Shown here: positions 10,577 to 24,043 of the stretch, piece after piece
Position numbering within the stretch: position 1 is the stretch's first letter
Layout of the letters: every line of letters starts with the position of its first letter
Assembly: GCA_018894105.1 (NCBI GenBank)
Contig: CM032124.1
Span: 39,218,277 to 39,282,276, forward strand
Length of the DNA: 64,000 bases
Direction: 5' to 3'
DNA from: Jacaranda mimosifolia
Lineage: Eukaryota; Streptophyta; Magnoliopsida; Lamiales; Bignoniaceae
Notes under the pieces: model-generated
The model's database searches: none
What the model saw: the letters and a program-made list of their open reading frames with translations, nothing else
What the model was told of the DNA's origin: nothing
Program-made: the position numbers and the translations under genes

Positions 10577-11135
10577 GGAAGACAAATTTATTTCTTAACA
10601 CAACACGAGTTAAACACGCCTCTAGAGTAAAATCTTCACATCATATTGACCAAAAAGACTTTGGTTAAGGACAGGGACAAAAACTATATATGGCCCAAAT
10701 ATTTATTATGGACCAATTATTCAACAATAATGTGAACTCCAATTTCTTTTGATTAGTAATAAAGAGGGAATAAATGATATAATCCATAATTATTGTTTAA
10801 TCAACGAACTTTACATCCGACGGTTGTTATCTTTCCAAATATCGACTCAAACGTTGTTCTCATTCTTAGAAGAATGTTTGATTTATGCAATACTAGTGTA
10901 GGTGATTTAGGTTGTCCTACCAAGTCTACTTTAAATAATCTATTTATATCCTCTTTGTTATAAAATCAGGTCAAATAGTGGGATTTAAGATTTAAAATAT
11001 CATACACAATTTAAGAATAATTAACGGGGCTCATTTATAATTGTTTAATGTTTAAATTAGATATTAATATATAAATGGAGCTAATATAACGTCGTAAAAA
11101 TAAATATGCATATACCTAATCTATCTGAAGTTTGA

Positions 11136-11593
11136 GGCTTTGTTCACTTGCATTTTGGGAAAATATTTCTTAACTCCCAAAACAATCCTAAAAAATATTC
11201 ACATTCTTCAATTATTTTCCAAAATATAAAAAATTTATACCCAAAAAATCTTTAGAATTCAATTTCAAAAAAATCATATACACTACCCTATCCTACCTAA
11301 CATTCAAGTATATATATATACACACCATCAAATATATATATATATATACACATTACATAAAAAAAAAAAAAAATTCTCCTACAAACCTAACAAAAAAGTA
11401 ACTGATTTGACATTTACAGTAAAATTTATCCCTCCAACAAAACATTAACAAACAAACAATTCATTCTCAATCTATTTTCCTTATTCTCCCAAAATATAAA
11501 CAAACAACTAACATTTTTTTTACATTTTCTCCCAAAAACTCATTCTCCCAAATTTTTTTCTAGAAAATACCCAAAACACAAGTGAACAAGCCC
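11136..11593. mobile_element. PIF/Harbinger-like MITE, private to right copy
   Basis: This 458-bp element has termini ggctttgttcacttg and the complement of gggcttgttcacttg, and a 3-bp duplication, tga, at 11133-11135 and 11594-11596. The GGSYTTGTT ends and 3-bp duplication fit Tourist/Harbinger-type MITEs. Related copies in this window lie at 31955-32385, 44550-44871, 51553-52007, 57652-58202 and 58878-59228. Non-coding. Confidence 0.75.
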
Positions 11594-12511
11594 TGAGTGT
11601 TTATAAGGATAATGTGAACCTATCACGTCATTAACTTGTGGATGGACGAGATAAAATCACACGTCCTCGATAAACGGTGAGGATTGAAGGTCGACTAGGC
11701 ATATACACTCTGATTTGAATGGTGATGAAAAAGTGTATGAATTTTGAAGTATTTTGATTTTGGGAATATTCACATTTTGGAAGGGTACAATAGTCATTTT
11801 GGAGCTGACCCATATGGCCATATTAGTCGTTGACCCAAAGTTTCTTGTCTTCTTACATGTGGTGATGAGGTTGGACGTATTTAATCATTACGCACTACGT
11901 ATTAATCATTGGAGAGTTTTTTTTTTTTTTTTTTTTTGTAACCATTAGAGAGTTATTCAATACACGTTTTGTTTATTTATTTTTATTTCTGACCGAGTTG
12001 GGCTCTGTGGGTCTCTTACCCAAAAGTTATGTGAGTTGACTCGAATAAAATTATAGAATTTTATTTAAAATATATTTAATTGAATTTGTTTAAAATATTT
12101 TATAAGATCATCATTTTATGAAATGTTATAATTTATTTTTTTGCTCTATTTAAAACAATATTGTCGAGTTTATTGATTAAATAAGTAGTGAGGAAATAAG
12201 TAATTTATTAAGATTTTATGAATGTGATGGTATTTATTCATATTTTAAGAATATCATGTAAAATATTTGATAGCTTATGAAATATTTTGGTAAGGTTGTA
12301 AAATCAACGAATATCCAAATTTTAGTGAGAATTGGGCGGTACAATTGGTTTGGCTAGTGAAGGCTTTCACTTTCTACTTGGGCCTTTTGTTAATAAGCCC
12401 CTTGACTCGTTTGAGCCAGTCAGCGGCTCTCTATTTGGGCCTTCTTACTAGAAGTAGGGGTGTAGTAGTGTCAAACTAAGTTTTGGGGCAATTTTCGAGC
12501 TCGATTACAAT

Positions 12512-13935
12512 TAGGGGTATAAACAAATCGAACAAGTTCAAATCTAGCAGGTTCATATTCGGCTCGTCTATTAGTTCATAAAATTGAGTTCGAACTCAAA
12601 CTTAGTCGAGCCTAAATAGCCAAAATTAAGCTCGCTTTGTTGGAACAAATGAAGGTTCGGTGAGCCTTATTGAGATCAATAAAACTTGTCATGGGGAAAC
12701 AAAGAGTTTGATTAGGGATGGCAATGGGGCGGGTCTGGGGCGGGTTTTGCAGGACTCGGAACCCCCCCCCCCCCGCCTTGCCTTTGGACCCAGACCCAAC
12801 AGGTTGGACCCGCCTAACCCTTTTTTTTTTTTTTTTTTTTGTATTTTTGTGTATATATTTTTTACCTTATTTTCTTTATAATCACTTGAATATATAGATT
12901 TTGCTCTAGTGAGTATCGGATTTGAAAGAATAAAATTGAAACAAGTTAAAAAAAAAAAAAAAAAAAAAAAATGAAGCCATAATTTTCTAATATAGTATTA
13001 TAACCTAATAAATACTTATATTTATATATAATATATATGTTATATGTAATATAATATATAATATAAATATATATGTGTAATATATATGTTATATATAATA
13101 TAAATATATATTATATATTATATATATAATATAACATAAGATGGGACCAGCGCAGGTCTACCAAAACCCGTAACCCGCCCCGGACCCGGGCGGGTCTTGA
13201 TAATCAAGACCCACTACCCGCCCCATCCCCATTTTTTTCACCCCAAACCCGCCCCATCCGGGGTGGGTCCCCGATTTACCCGGACCCATTGCCATCCCTA
13301 AGTTTGATAGCTCGTATGAGTTTGGATTAGTTGAAACTCATTTAGACTCATAACAAAATTTATAAATATAAACTTTTCAAATAATTTTGTTATTTTTTTA
13401 AAAAATAAAAAATAAATTATTATTACTATCATTATTATTATTTACTTACTTTTATAGACCTTATTATATGGACCTAAACTGCAACTACATATATAATAAA
13501 AAAGATCATTTAGACTCATAAGATTTTCGAGCTAAATACTATTGAGTTTGGCTCAACAAGTTTGACTAATGAGTTTGGGCTCGATTCGGCTCTAGCTCGA
13601 AAAGATTGACTCCAATACTAGCTTTTATCGAGTCGATATCGAACCGTTCTCAAATCATTTCATCTCATCTCATTTACACACATAATTTCAATGAGTTTAA
13701 TTTTTTGACCTCGAGTTTGACTCTATGAAAACTCTAATTTAGCTCAAATAGACTCAAAATTTTGAATTTTGAACAATTGTAAGGTCGAAGTGAATATAAA
13801 ATATATAGTAATATAATGTATATTTAAAATTTATACAGGCTCGCAAGTTTTAAGTTTGAATACAAACGAACCAATATCGACTTGAAATAAAGATCAAACT
13901 CAATTCAACTTGCGCTCGACTCATTTGCACCTGTA
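12512..13935. mobile_element. Older hAT-like element (right copy) with nested MITE
   Basis: This is the counterpart of 3073-4465. It starts with taggggtataaac and ends with gtttgcacctgta-like sequence on the complementary strand. It is interrupted by the element at 12713-13300 and lacks the insertion found at 3711-4306 in the left copy. Confidence 0.6.
12713..13300. mobile_element. GC-ended hAT MITE, private to right copy
   Basis: This 588-bp element has perfect 15-bp inverted termini, tagggatggcaatgg, and a perfect 8-bp target duplication, agtttgat, at 12705-12712 and 13301-13308. The left duplicate keeps the single site (agtttgaa, 3212-3219). Its ends are G/C-rich with a C-run near 12760-12775; its centre is A- and TA-rich (about 12940-13130). 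Non-coding. A truncated relative is at 43851-44535. Confidence 0.92.
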
Positions 13936-15055
13936 ACAAGAAGTTTCTTATATTACAAGCTCATAAATTTATTAAATAAAAAGCACAAAGACCATGACCT
14001 ATACTTTTTAAAATTTGAATAATTTCCCAATTCGTGTAATCAAAATTTAAAAAGAAAAATTATATCATTAACAATCTATAAACTTTAAATTTTATTTGAT
14101 TAAAAATACTTTAAGAGCTATTTTCCCTTTTTCCAATTTCCAAATAGACTACTGATGTGGGTATTCCACGACATTGTCAATCAATAATGGAATAGGTTAA
14201 TAATGTGGAATTAGCACGTCCATGATATTTGCACATCTTCTTCCATCTTTTCTATCTTTTCCATGTTTGTTCCCACCGAAAATGTCCATATCAGTAGGAG
14301 GGAAAAAGTCCTCGTATCCACTCTATTCGTGTTTTTAAAATATTTTCTTTGTCTTAATGGGTCCCCACAATTTTATTTATTTACTTATTTATTATTAGTT
14401 TATTGTTAATTGGATTTCATGGAAATTAACGACAAATATGTGTACCATTTTAATGTGAACTTGGAATACAAGTGAGGAGTAAAATAAATAAACTTATCAA
14501 GTTTTCGTTGAATTATATGATGTAGATAAAGGGATTAAAATACCCTTAAAAATAATCAAAATTATTAAACACTCTAGTGGATCTATGTATTTTTTATATG
14601 GGTCGGAACTTAATCTGATTCAATACTCTTTAACCTGAAATTTAACTCTCAATTGAGGACACTTCAACAGAAAGCTATAAATACCCACTTTATTAGTCAT
14701 TTTTGGCTAAGTAGGCGCACATTCATTTGATTTCAGCGTAACCTACTAAGGAGAGAGGAGAGTCCACATTTATCTTTTAATCCACTTATCTACTTATCAT
14801 ATTAATCAACCTTAGCTGAACTATGCTTTGAATCTTCGATGATCCCACTCTTAAAATGTTGACCATTTAAATTTAACTTATCCTTATATGTTGTACACCC
14901 GTCGACTATTTGGCTCATAAATTTACTAACATCATATTTTCCTACATCAATATGATTCTTACAGCAAGTAAGTTCACCACCATCTTTAATAGTATTAGCA
15001 CATCTATTAAATTCACTAATCTTGATAAACCCAAATATTTGGCACCAAAATTATG

Positions 15056-18000
15056 AGTTATTGGTGGGACTTTCCTAAAGTAAATCTAATATTTTAGTAA
15101 ACTAAATTAATAAGTATGTAATTCCTTTAATGCACACCAATAATAGCAGTGCCAATTTGTCAAAAAACAATTGAAAATTACTGTCACCAAACAGTGCCGC
15201 CCTCCTCACATGTCTTCGCCTAAAATAGGACCTTTGGGCTCTATTTTTCAAGAAAAGTTGCCCACATGATTTAATGGGTCCCCATTATTTATAATTTTTG
15301 TCAATAAATCAATATGGGCCCCATCTTGCTGCCACATTTCACACATTTTGCCTTAGTCTAGCACTAGTATTTCTCAATGGTCAATTACTCAATTTCAATG
15401 AGAAGAAGTGGGCACCTAAGTTTGGCTGTTCAATTGAATAATATTTATATATATATATATATAAAAGATAGAAAAAAATTAGCCAAAAGTCGAGCAATTA
15501 CTATAAATATTAGTTAAATCAAAACACAAGCTGATATTAGTAATTAAAATCAATATATTGATCGAATTAATTTTTTTTCATCGTAGAAAATTATTATCAC
15601 AAACAAGTTAAACTTAATTATTTTATCCCGGACAAAATTATAGCAAACTAATTATCTTGATACTATTGAATCGAACCATTGGTACTACAAACTTATTGTC
15701 GCACAACAAATTAAAAAATTTAAATTTTTAAACTTTATTTAGGGACTATTGAAAAATTTTAATGTTAGAAAATTCAAAATTGAAAATCTTTCATGGTTAA
15801 GTAATTTATTAAACTCAACTCGACAAATTTTAGAACAATTTGATCTAAATTTATGTTTGATTTAAATATACTTAATTTATCGTGGTCTCTAATGAAAAGA
15901 ATTTATATAAATTTTAAGAAAAAATCATCTTAGGGGCCACACATCCTTACAGTACATATAAATCACATAATAAAGTTCGTGGACCACAGTATGGCCAAGG
16001 TCCCTAATTCATTAACTACGGCATTGATTGATTATCCCCCCTCATGGGGTAGAAAATAGTACAATATATTTTTAATAAAACAAAAATTGTGGATTTTTTT
16101 TATCCATAAATAAAACCTAGGGATTTCAATTCCTTCTCTTTTTAAGATTTTTTTTTTTTTTTGAAGTTGTATGTCATCAAACAATTAAAAACCAAGATTC
16201 GTGATAGGGATAATAAATCAAGTATTCAAATTTTAGATTTTTGTTCTTTTTTCCAATAATTTTTAATAATTTATTTATTTTTATGAAAAAATAAAAAATA
16301 AACAACTTTGGAATGTAATAGGAGGAATCCTTTCATATGTAACATCAATGGAGTGGAAACAATGTAGTGGTTGAACATATGGTCCAGTATTTTAATACTT
16401 TTCAACACTTATTAAAGCACTTCGCTAGTTTGGGTCAATGGTATATAAGATAAACATGAAAGGAAATAATAAAAATTAATATATTTTGTCATTTAATTAT
16501 ATAATCTAGTAAATTATGAATTATTAGATAAAAATATGATTATATCATAATATAAGACACCATAAAATAGTCATGATGATTACTTGATCTGTCATCAATA
16601 TGAAGAGCTAATCGCTTCGAGACATTTGTTCTACCTGCATGCATTTAATAGGAAATTTTGTTCTACAAAGACTCTGTCGCCGACATGGAGGGGTAGCCAT
16701 TTTGATGTATTGTCCTACCTATATACATTAAATGGAGAATTTTATATGGCGTCTCGAAGTGTAAACGAGTGGAGATAGCTTATACACAACCTCAAACTCT
16801 CGACTCCAATTCTAATGTAATGATGACCACATTCGTTGTCAATATGAAGGCCAAATATTTGGAGGCATTGTCCCATTAGTATGCTTCTGAAAATACATCT
16901 CAAAGGATGAGAGAAAAAATATATTATAAACTATCTTTAAATTCTCGACTTTTCCTAACCGAGATAGCTAGATGTTATCAAGTTGTATACATGGCTCTCT
17001 TTGTATTTATTTATCTATACTATTATAAAAGGGAAGGTAATTTTGTCTCACAAATGGAAGTTACTCATGAATATTTACAAAATTTGCCATTTAATTTTTT
17101 CTAAAATAGGCTTGAAAAAATACAATATTGAGGATTAAATTGGAAATTCATGTTTCAGATGTAGTTATGTTATCAATTTTTAAATTACCAAATTTACCCT
17201 TCTACTTACAAGAAACATGATACGTTTTGTTGTACAAAATAACATATATTATTTAAAACATATTTTATGTGCGTGAGAACCACATACAACTACTGATATT
17301 TAACAATAAAAGATTAAAGAAAAGGCAAATATCAAGACTTATGGACATTTACTTTAATCATGGTCATTGTTTTCACTAATGGCAGACAATAATCATTTTT
17401 ATAACTAATTATAAGCCCCCCACTAAATAAGCCAAGTGGTTATGCCTAACTTAACCCTCTCTATCAAGCCAAATTCCACCTAATTAACCCTCAAGTTAAA
17501 CATGCTTAACTTTGTTCCATCATCATTCACCTTATAATATGGCAACTTGCATGATTCCAAAAATTAGAGTTGTTGCACTAAAGACAAGCCTAAAATATGT
17601 AAATGTGTTCAGACAGGAATTGACCAATAGATGTTTATTTGTTTTCCTTAAGGGCTTGATAATTGCATTTTGGCCCTTGGTTTCTTTCATGTTTTCCTAG
17701 TTGCCCTTTCTTTGTTTGAAAATTATGTTTCTAACCGTACTTTTTTCAAGAATATTGGTGAATATCCCCCTTTTTTCATAGCATTAGTCTTATTCTATAA
17801 GACAAATGGAATCATCTATCTTAGTAGAGGCCATATTATTGCCTTTGGACTATGGGGCCACAAGGAAAGGTTGGTACAAAAAGCTTAACATTTTTTTGAC
17901 TATAACAAAAGTTGCTTTCTTTAATATAATAATATAAACATACAGAGTCGTATATTATATTTTTACGGAATAAAAATAAAAAATAAAGTAAAATTTGAAG

Positions 18001-18913
18001 ATTATGGTCAAAAGAATGATGTGAGAGAGTAATCTTTTTAACTGTTGAGACGAAATATATCTATAAAATTTCGAAAGAAAATCCAAAGATTAGTGAGTTG
18101 TGGTTTACTTAATTTCATACTTTTTTCAATACCTCTAACAATATGAAAAAAATTATGAAGGAAAAAAAAAAGAGAGAAAACTTTCATTTTTCTCTTATCC
18201 TTTGACTACACAATTAATGTCTTTATGCTACATCCATCAACTATAATACAAATCTTACGTTTATTCATTTTATATAACTTAGATTCTTAAAAAAAAAAAA
18301 AAAAAAAATGCTTTCCTATAAGAAATAAGTAAATAAAAAGTTATCTAAGTCGAAGTCACTATCACTTGGGTCAACCATCTTAAAATCACCTTGCTCAACT
18401 TATATTTATTTTGAGTCAAATAAAGTAAGATAAGAACTTAACTTAAGCATTAAAAATTCAATGGATAAGTTTATAAATTGAGCTTAATTCTGACAATTGT
18501 CAATCTATAATAATGTCGGCCTACTTAAACTATAGAATATCCTTCTAAATTATAATTAATACCTTAGGTTTAAGCCTAAAGTTATCAACTGGTACAACTA
18601 TAAGCTCAATCTCGACATTTCTAATTTGAGTAAATATTTTTTAGGCATTTCAAAGTAGAGAGGTTAATATGCAAATACCTAAAACTTCAATGCCACAAAT
18701 AGTAATTATGCCATATTTGAAAGCACCATAATTAGCTTTTGTAATTAAATACTCCATCTTCTACGTAAAAAGCTCAGAGGTTCATTCACCGTCCAAAGAA
18801 TTCGACCAAACCTCGCACAAAAAGCCAAGAGCCGTTAGACATTAAGTACATACACTTTCCGCCATTACTCATCTCTCATCAAAATCCCACATTTCTCAAT
18901 CCATCAAGCAAAA
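15056..18913. other. Gene-free interval
   Basis: This AT-rich stretch has only short open frames without recognisable domains or coding character. It contains short TA runs (about 15444-15464) and A-runs (about 18290-18308). The last few hundred bases should hold the promoter and leader of the VIT/VWA gene. Nothing else could be supported. Confidence 0.6.
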
Positions 18914-21900
18914 ATGGCAGCAGAATTCTCCAAGGCAGTTGAGCTCGGGCTGAAGCTCTCGAAACGAATCTACTACGGCAAAGACGCAGCAAAAGTGGTG
19001 TCGGCGCCGCCGCGTCCGGAGGAGATGACAAAAGAGTCTGAGAATTACCTCCCGACGGCGCCGATGGTGTACGCTGAGATAAATGAGCCGGAGGTGGTGG
19101 ATAATCCGGACGTTCCGAGCTACCAGCCGTACGTCTACGGCAGGTGCGAGCCGCCGGTGTTGATTCCGCTGCATATGCATGGAGTGTCGATGGAGGTTGA
19201 TTGTTATTTGGACACGGCTTTTGTAACCGTCAGCGGCGCCTGGAGGGTACACTGTGTTGCCGCGAGCAGGAATTGTTGCTGCCGCATTGCTGTGCCGATG
19301 GGAGAACAGGTGAGCAGTGATTTTTTTTCCATTTTTTTTTTTCTCAATTTTACCTACCGGTCTGGTTTTTCTGACAACTCAGATTTTGTGATGATACGTG
19401 GGAATCTAATACTGTTTTATGTTCAGAAAAAAGAAAAATTAATACTTAAAACTGCTTAAAAAGCGTGGAGATATATCATATATACGAATTTAGTTGGATA
19501 TTGGATAATTTAACTGATATTTATTAGTGAAGGATTATGTCGGTATAATTATTGGATAATATTTCAACAAATAACTAAGATTTACATATAACATATATAT
19601 ATATATATATATAAACTATATAAAGTTAAGAAAATTTACAAAAAATAGGTTTCAGATAGAAATTAAAATCTTAATGGGTCAGACTTGAAATATAGTTTGC
19701 TTAATTTATGCTGGGTAGAAAATAGTAATGGAAAAATACAGTTGATCCAAATCTGACCCGAATTTAAATCCGCTCTGAAAATAGTTTGCTTAATTTTTGC
19801 TGGGTTAAAAAAAAATAAAAATTAGGCTGTCAATAGGTCGGATTTCAATATATATATCCAATCCCAATTCGATAACACTGATTTGATTCGAATCCTACCC
19901 GCTGATGGCCATAGAATACACCATGAATCAGCTTTTGAATTCTGATTGTTCGACAATGAGCTAGTTATGCATGTTGCGTTGCATCAGATGTCAAGCAAAT
20001 GCTTGTTAGAACAATGGAGGAATCTTTTTGAAGTGTGCTTTGCATTATCTTACTTAAAGATGAACGAAAGTTTTACTATAATTTTGATGTTTTCACTTTT
20101 TCATTGAGCATTATTTGGCTAACAGGGTTCAGTTCTTGCTGTAGAAGTTGAAAGTCCATCCAAGTCATACTCTACACAATTGATTTCAGTGGAAGCTACT
20201 GAAGATGCAGCAAAAGTAGCCAGTAGTAAAGATGGATTCCTGATAAAAGGCCAGATATACACACTAAAAGTTCCTCAGGTGACTGTTAATTCATATTAAC
20301 TTTTTTAGCAAGTTTTTTTCCTGGAACGTTTCTTCCTTCATGTAAGGCAGGCTGATGATATTGTATTTGTGTTAATTTTCCAGGTTGACGGGGGAACCGT
20401 GCTATCAGTTAAAGTCAGTTGGTCCCAGAAGTTGTTGTATCAAGATGGGCAATTTTGCCTCAACGTGCCCTTCACTTTTCCTTCATACGTCATTCCTATG
20501 GTGAAGAACTTGGTTAAAAAGGAAAAGATTTTAGTGAATGTGAATTCTGGTGCTGGAACGGCAGTCTTGTTCCAAAGCACTAGTCATCCTCTGAAGGTAT
20601 TTCATGCTTAGTTATCTATAGTTACAGCAAAAATCTTAAAACAATCTGTTTAAATTTTCTTGCTGTGATAGAGAATAGGACAGGAAGCCACGAAAATAGG
20701 ACTTTCTTACCAGAGTGAAGTTTCAATGTGGTCCATGAATGACTTCAGTTTCTCCTACAATGTAAGAACACATTTCCAAGAGCACATTTTTCCTTGTTTG
20801 GTAGTAACTGACTCGTGGTTTCTTATACATGCTTTCTGATGGACTCTTCAGGTTTCTTCAAGTGAAATTGTTGGCGGTGTGCTATTGCAGTCACCATCTC
20901 TGCACGATTATGATCAGAGGGAGATGTTCTGCTTTTATCTGTACCCAGGGAGTAGAATAAGCAATAAGGTCAGCCAGCAGTCGTCTCCTTTGGCCGTTAA
21001 TCTCTCCCCCTTATATCTGATATATTTGGCTATTTTTACAGGTTTTCAGAAAAGAAGTGGTGTTTCTAGTTGACATAAGTGCAAGCATGCAAGGAAGTCC
21101 ACTTGAGAATGTTAAGACAGCACTCTTAGCTGCTCTCTTAAAGCTTAATCCACTGGATAGTTTCAACGTTATAGCTTTCAATGGAAGTTCTTTATTATAT
21201 TCTTCATCTTTGGTACCCGCAACTAAGGAGGTGATTTCAAAAACTTCTGAATGGGTTGGGATGAATTTTATAGCTGAGGGTGGCTCAAACATCTCAGCTC
21301 CATTGAACCAGGTATTGTTAAATTAACAAATCAAAATGATGAATTATGATTTTATTTTTACTATTTATTACATCCACTGTTTTCTATGATTTACTTATGT
21401 TAGGCAATCAACATGTTCTCGAAAACTGGTGATTTACTTCCCATAATTTTTCTGATTACCGATGGAGCTGTTGAAGACGAAAAAGAAATTTGTGATTCAA
21501 TGAGAGGTCACCTCATGAAGGGAGGCTTGAGCACTCCACGAATTTGCACCTTTGGCATAGGTGAGGTGTTCGTTATCCTTTTTTCATTTCCTTCTCTTTA
21601 TTTTTTGTTCAGTGCATTGATGTTATGGTTCTTGATTTTTTTCTATCTTATGTTATCAGGTTCATATTGCAATCATTACTTCTTACAAATGCTTGCACAA
21701 ATAGGAAGGGGTTACTATGATGCTGCTTTTGATATAGGTTGGTCAGGGTGTTCCTTTACTGTGTACAAACGATTTATTTTGTCTTCTCCATGCGATGGCG
21801 ACCAGATTCAATGCTAAATACCTCAACTGTATTGAGTTATTGTTCCGCCTACATATTGGTGGAGGATTTTGTCTTGAGAAAGAATGCCTCATATATAAGC

Positions 21901-24043
21901 CTCATTCCTCTTGATTCCTATATGTGGAACAAGCTCAAATATTATCATAGTCCCCAGTTGACAGGAATAGTTAGAGGCATAAACTAATCGTTCCCACAAT
22001 TGATGTCAAAGATGATTACTAAACTTCCCACCATCAACATGTTTAGATGGTACAATACCTTGATACTGCTGGGTATCCATATGTTTGACTAGGGATCTGT
22101 CATAATCACCATGAATAGTAACATATCTATTTTGGTTGAAGTACATTATGCTAACTCGTGATGTTTGTGAGTCTTCTCCCAGGTTCGGTCAACTTGCAGC
22201 TGGAAAGATTAATTAACAATGCATCATCAGTCTTGCTTGCAGATATAACAATTGATGCATTGAAACAACTCGATTCCCTTGAGGTATGATGAATTTCAAC
22301 ATAGTTTACACCTATCTCTATTGTCATGAGAACAAAAGAAACATAATTATATCTTGTTTTCTTGATTACATGCAGATTTATCCACATCATATTCCAGACC
22401 TCTTGTCTGGATGTCCATTGTTTATATCTGGAAGATATCATGGAAACTTTCCCGATAGTGTCAAAGTTGGTGGTACCTTGGCAGATCTAAGCAATTTTGA
22501 GATAAATGTAAAAGTGCAAAATGCAAAAGATATCCCTGTTGACAGAGTAAGTCTTCAACTTGCTGTTAACATTTAGTTCCATCTGGGCAAAATTCCTGGA
22601 AGTTGACAAGTGCCCTGAATTTCTAGAGGCCTTCTCTTCTCATTACTGGATGATAATGGCTGAAACTTAAAACAGGAAAAAATATGCATCAGAATCACAT
22701 TCACAAACCAGTAACCTTATTTTGAATGGCTGCAGGTATTTGCAAGGAGACAAATTAATGCACTCACAGCCGAGGCATGGTTCTCCGGGAGCAAACAGCT
22801 AGAGGAAAAGGTTTGTCTTCAGTCTCAGTATAAAGGAAATTAATCACCTGATGAAGTAACAATTGTGTAAATATGATTGATGACCGGAATTATTCTTTAC
22901 TTATAGGCCACAAAACTGAGCCTGCTTACAGGGGTGCCTTCCGAGTATACCAGTATGATTCTAATCGAGACAGGCAAAAACAAGTTACCTTCCAAGTCGA
23001 AAAGGGTACAAGAGGTATGTTTTTCTTGTCATGGAAACACACAGAAATGGTTAGGGCCACTAGGGATTGCCCATCGGAAACCTTTCAAATCAGTGTTTAG
23101 GAATCAAGAGGAAAAAATGCTGGGAAGGCATAATACCGCCAGCCATTCTTACCAAGAAAGAAACCTCAAAAACAGAAGAAAAAATGGAAAAGTGAGAAAT
23201 AAAGAGATGTAGAAATAGAAACAACATCCGAAATGAAGGGGACTAAATAAGAATAAGTGGGATCCATTTAAAAAGATTTCTCTTTTCTCTTTTTGCCGGA
23301 AAAATAAGGCAGATCTGAACAAAATCGATGAGACTGAGAAATTTAAGTGAATGGAAAGAAAGAATGAATTTAAATAGCACTCAGTTCATATATAAATTTC
23401 AATCATCAACAAGGTTCAGAAAAAGGGGTGAGACATATTCCACGAATGAGCTGACCTAATTGCCCAAATGTGAATAAGGTTCAAGTTATACATTAATCGA
23501 ATAAGGTCAAATCAATCCAGTCAAAAAAGACATGGATCCTAATAATTCATGTGATTATTTGACAGTTTGCTTATAGTTCTTAGTCTTTTAGTTTGGCCCA
23601 TGCTTTGGAATATGCATAAAGTAGAATTACATGTCCTAGAGAACCTCTCAAATAACAAGGTCTTTAACCATTCCTAATTTGCCTCCATTTTCTTGCTGAT
23701 TTATTTTCTTAAAAACGAACCTCTGCAGAAAACAACTGACTGTAAACAGCAGAAGATTGCCTTCCTTCGCAGCCGTGGCATCGGCTTTGGCAGCATCGAG
23801 GCTACAACCGAAAATCGACCCCCAGAACATGCAGAGCCCAAGTTATATGAAACTTCAGAAATGATATTCAAAGCTGCTTCGGATTTTTGTGGGAGGATGG
23901 TGGATTGCTGTTGCTGCATGTGTTTCATTCAGTTCTGTAACCGTCTTAACGACCAGTGTGCAATTGCTCTTACTCAGCTCTGCACAGCTCTTGCATGTTT
24001 TGAGTGCATTAATGTCTGCTGTGATATCTGTACTGGTGATTAA
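18914..24043 (+). CDS. VIT/VWA protein (inter-alpha-trypsin inhibitor heavy-chain-like)
   Basis: Thirteen exons join in frame: 18914-19309, 20126-20278, 20384-20596, 20672-20761, 20852-20968, 21042-21311, 21404-21560, 21660-21737, 22183-22283, 22376-22546, 22736-22810, 22907-23014 and 23729-24043, giving 747 residues. The N-terminal part (about 75-230) resembles a VIT domain. A von Willebrand A domain follows, with MIDAS motif DISAS (334-338) and its distal Asp in LITDGA (D433). The C terminus (about 690-747) is very Cys-rich. Length and order fit the single-domain-set plant homologues of animal inter-alpha-trypsin inhibitor heavy chains. Metal-dependent ligand binding is expected from the MIDAS; the plant function and location are unknown to me. 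All junctions are GT-AG, but the donor after 21737 (gttggt) is weak. Confidence 0.88.
19823..19918. repeat. Short MITE-like fragment in intron 1 of the VIT/VWA gene
   Basis: The stretch begins taggctgtcaataggtcgg and ends with a roughly inverted match (…gctgatggccata). It resembles the ends of the hAT element at 2052-2972. No target duplication was found, so it may be a remnant. Confidence 0.3.

Larger units (their letters stand above)
9922..15055. repeat. Right copy of the tandem segmental duplication
   Basis: This block matches 1-5815, beginning inside the EXO70 coding region and running through its upstream DNA. Private insertions are 11136-11593 and 12713-13300; about 180 bp present at 5590-5770 on the left is missing. 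Landmarks matched by eye include the stretches at 1321-1500/11759-11950, 3001-3200/12444-12700, 4680-4870/14150-14340 and 5161-5560/14580-14990. Apart from the EXO70 5' end it is non-coding. Confidence 0.9.

Noticed and set aside
12660..12881. 73-residue open frame
   Set aside because: It runs into the MITE at 12713 through a C-run and T-run; low-complexity and not coding-like.
18896..19252. 118-residue minus-strand frame
   Set aside because: It is antisense to exon 1 of the VIT/VWA gene, whose frame is clearly the real one.
21739..21987. 82-residue open frame within the VIT/VWA gene
   Set aside because: It lies in the intron between exons 8 and 9; no recognisable domain. A retroelement origin was considered but no motif supports it.
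22934..23212. 92-residue frame overlapping exon 12 of the VIT/VWA gene
   Set aside because: It uses a different frame from the exon and continues into intron 12.
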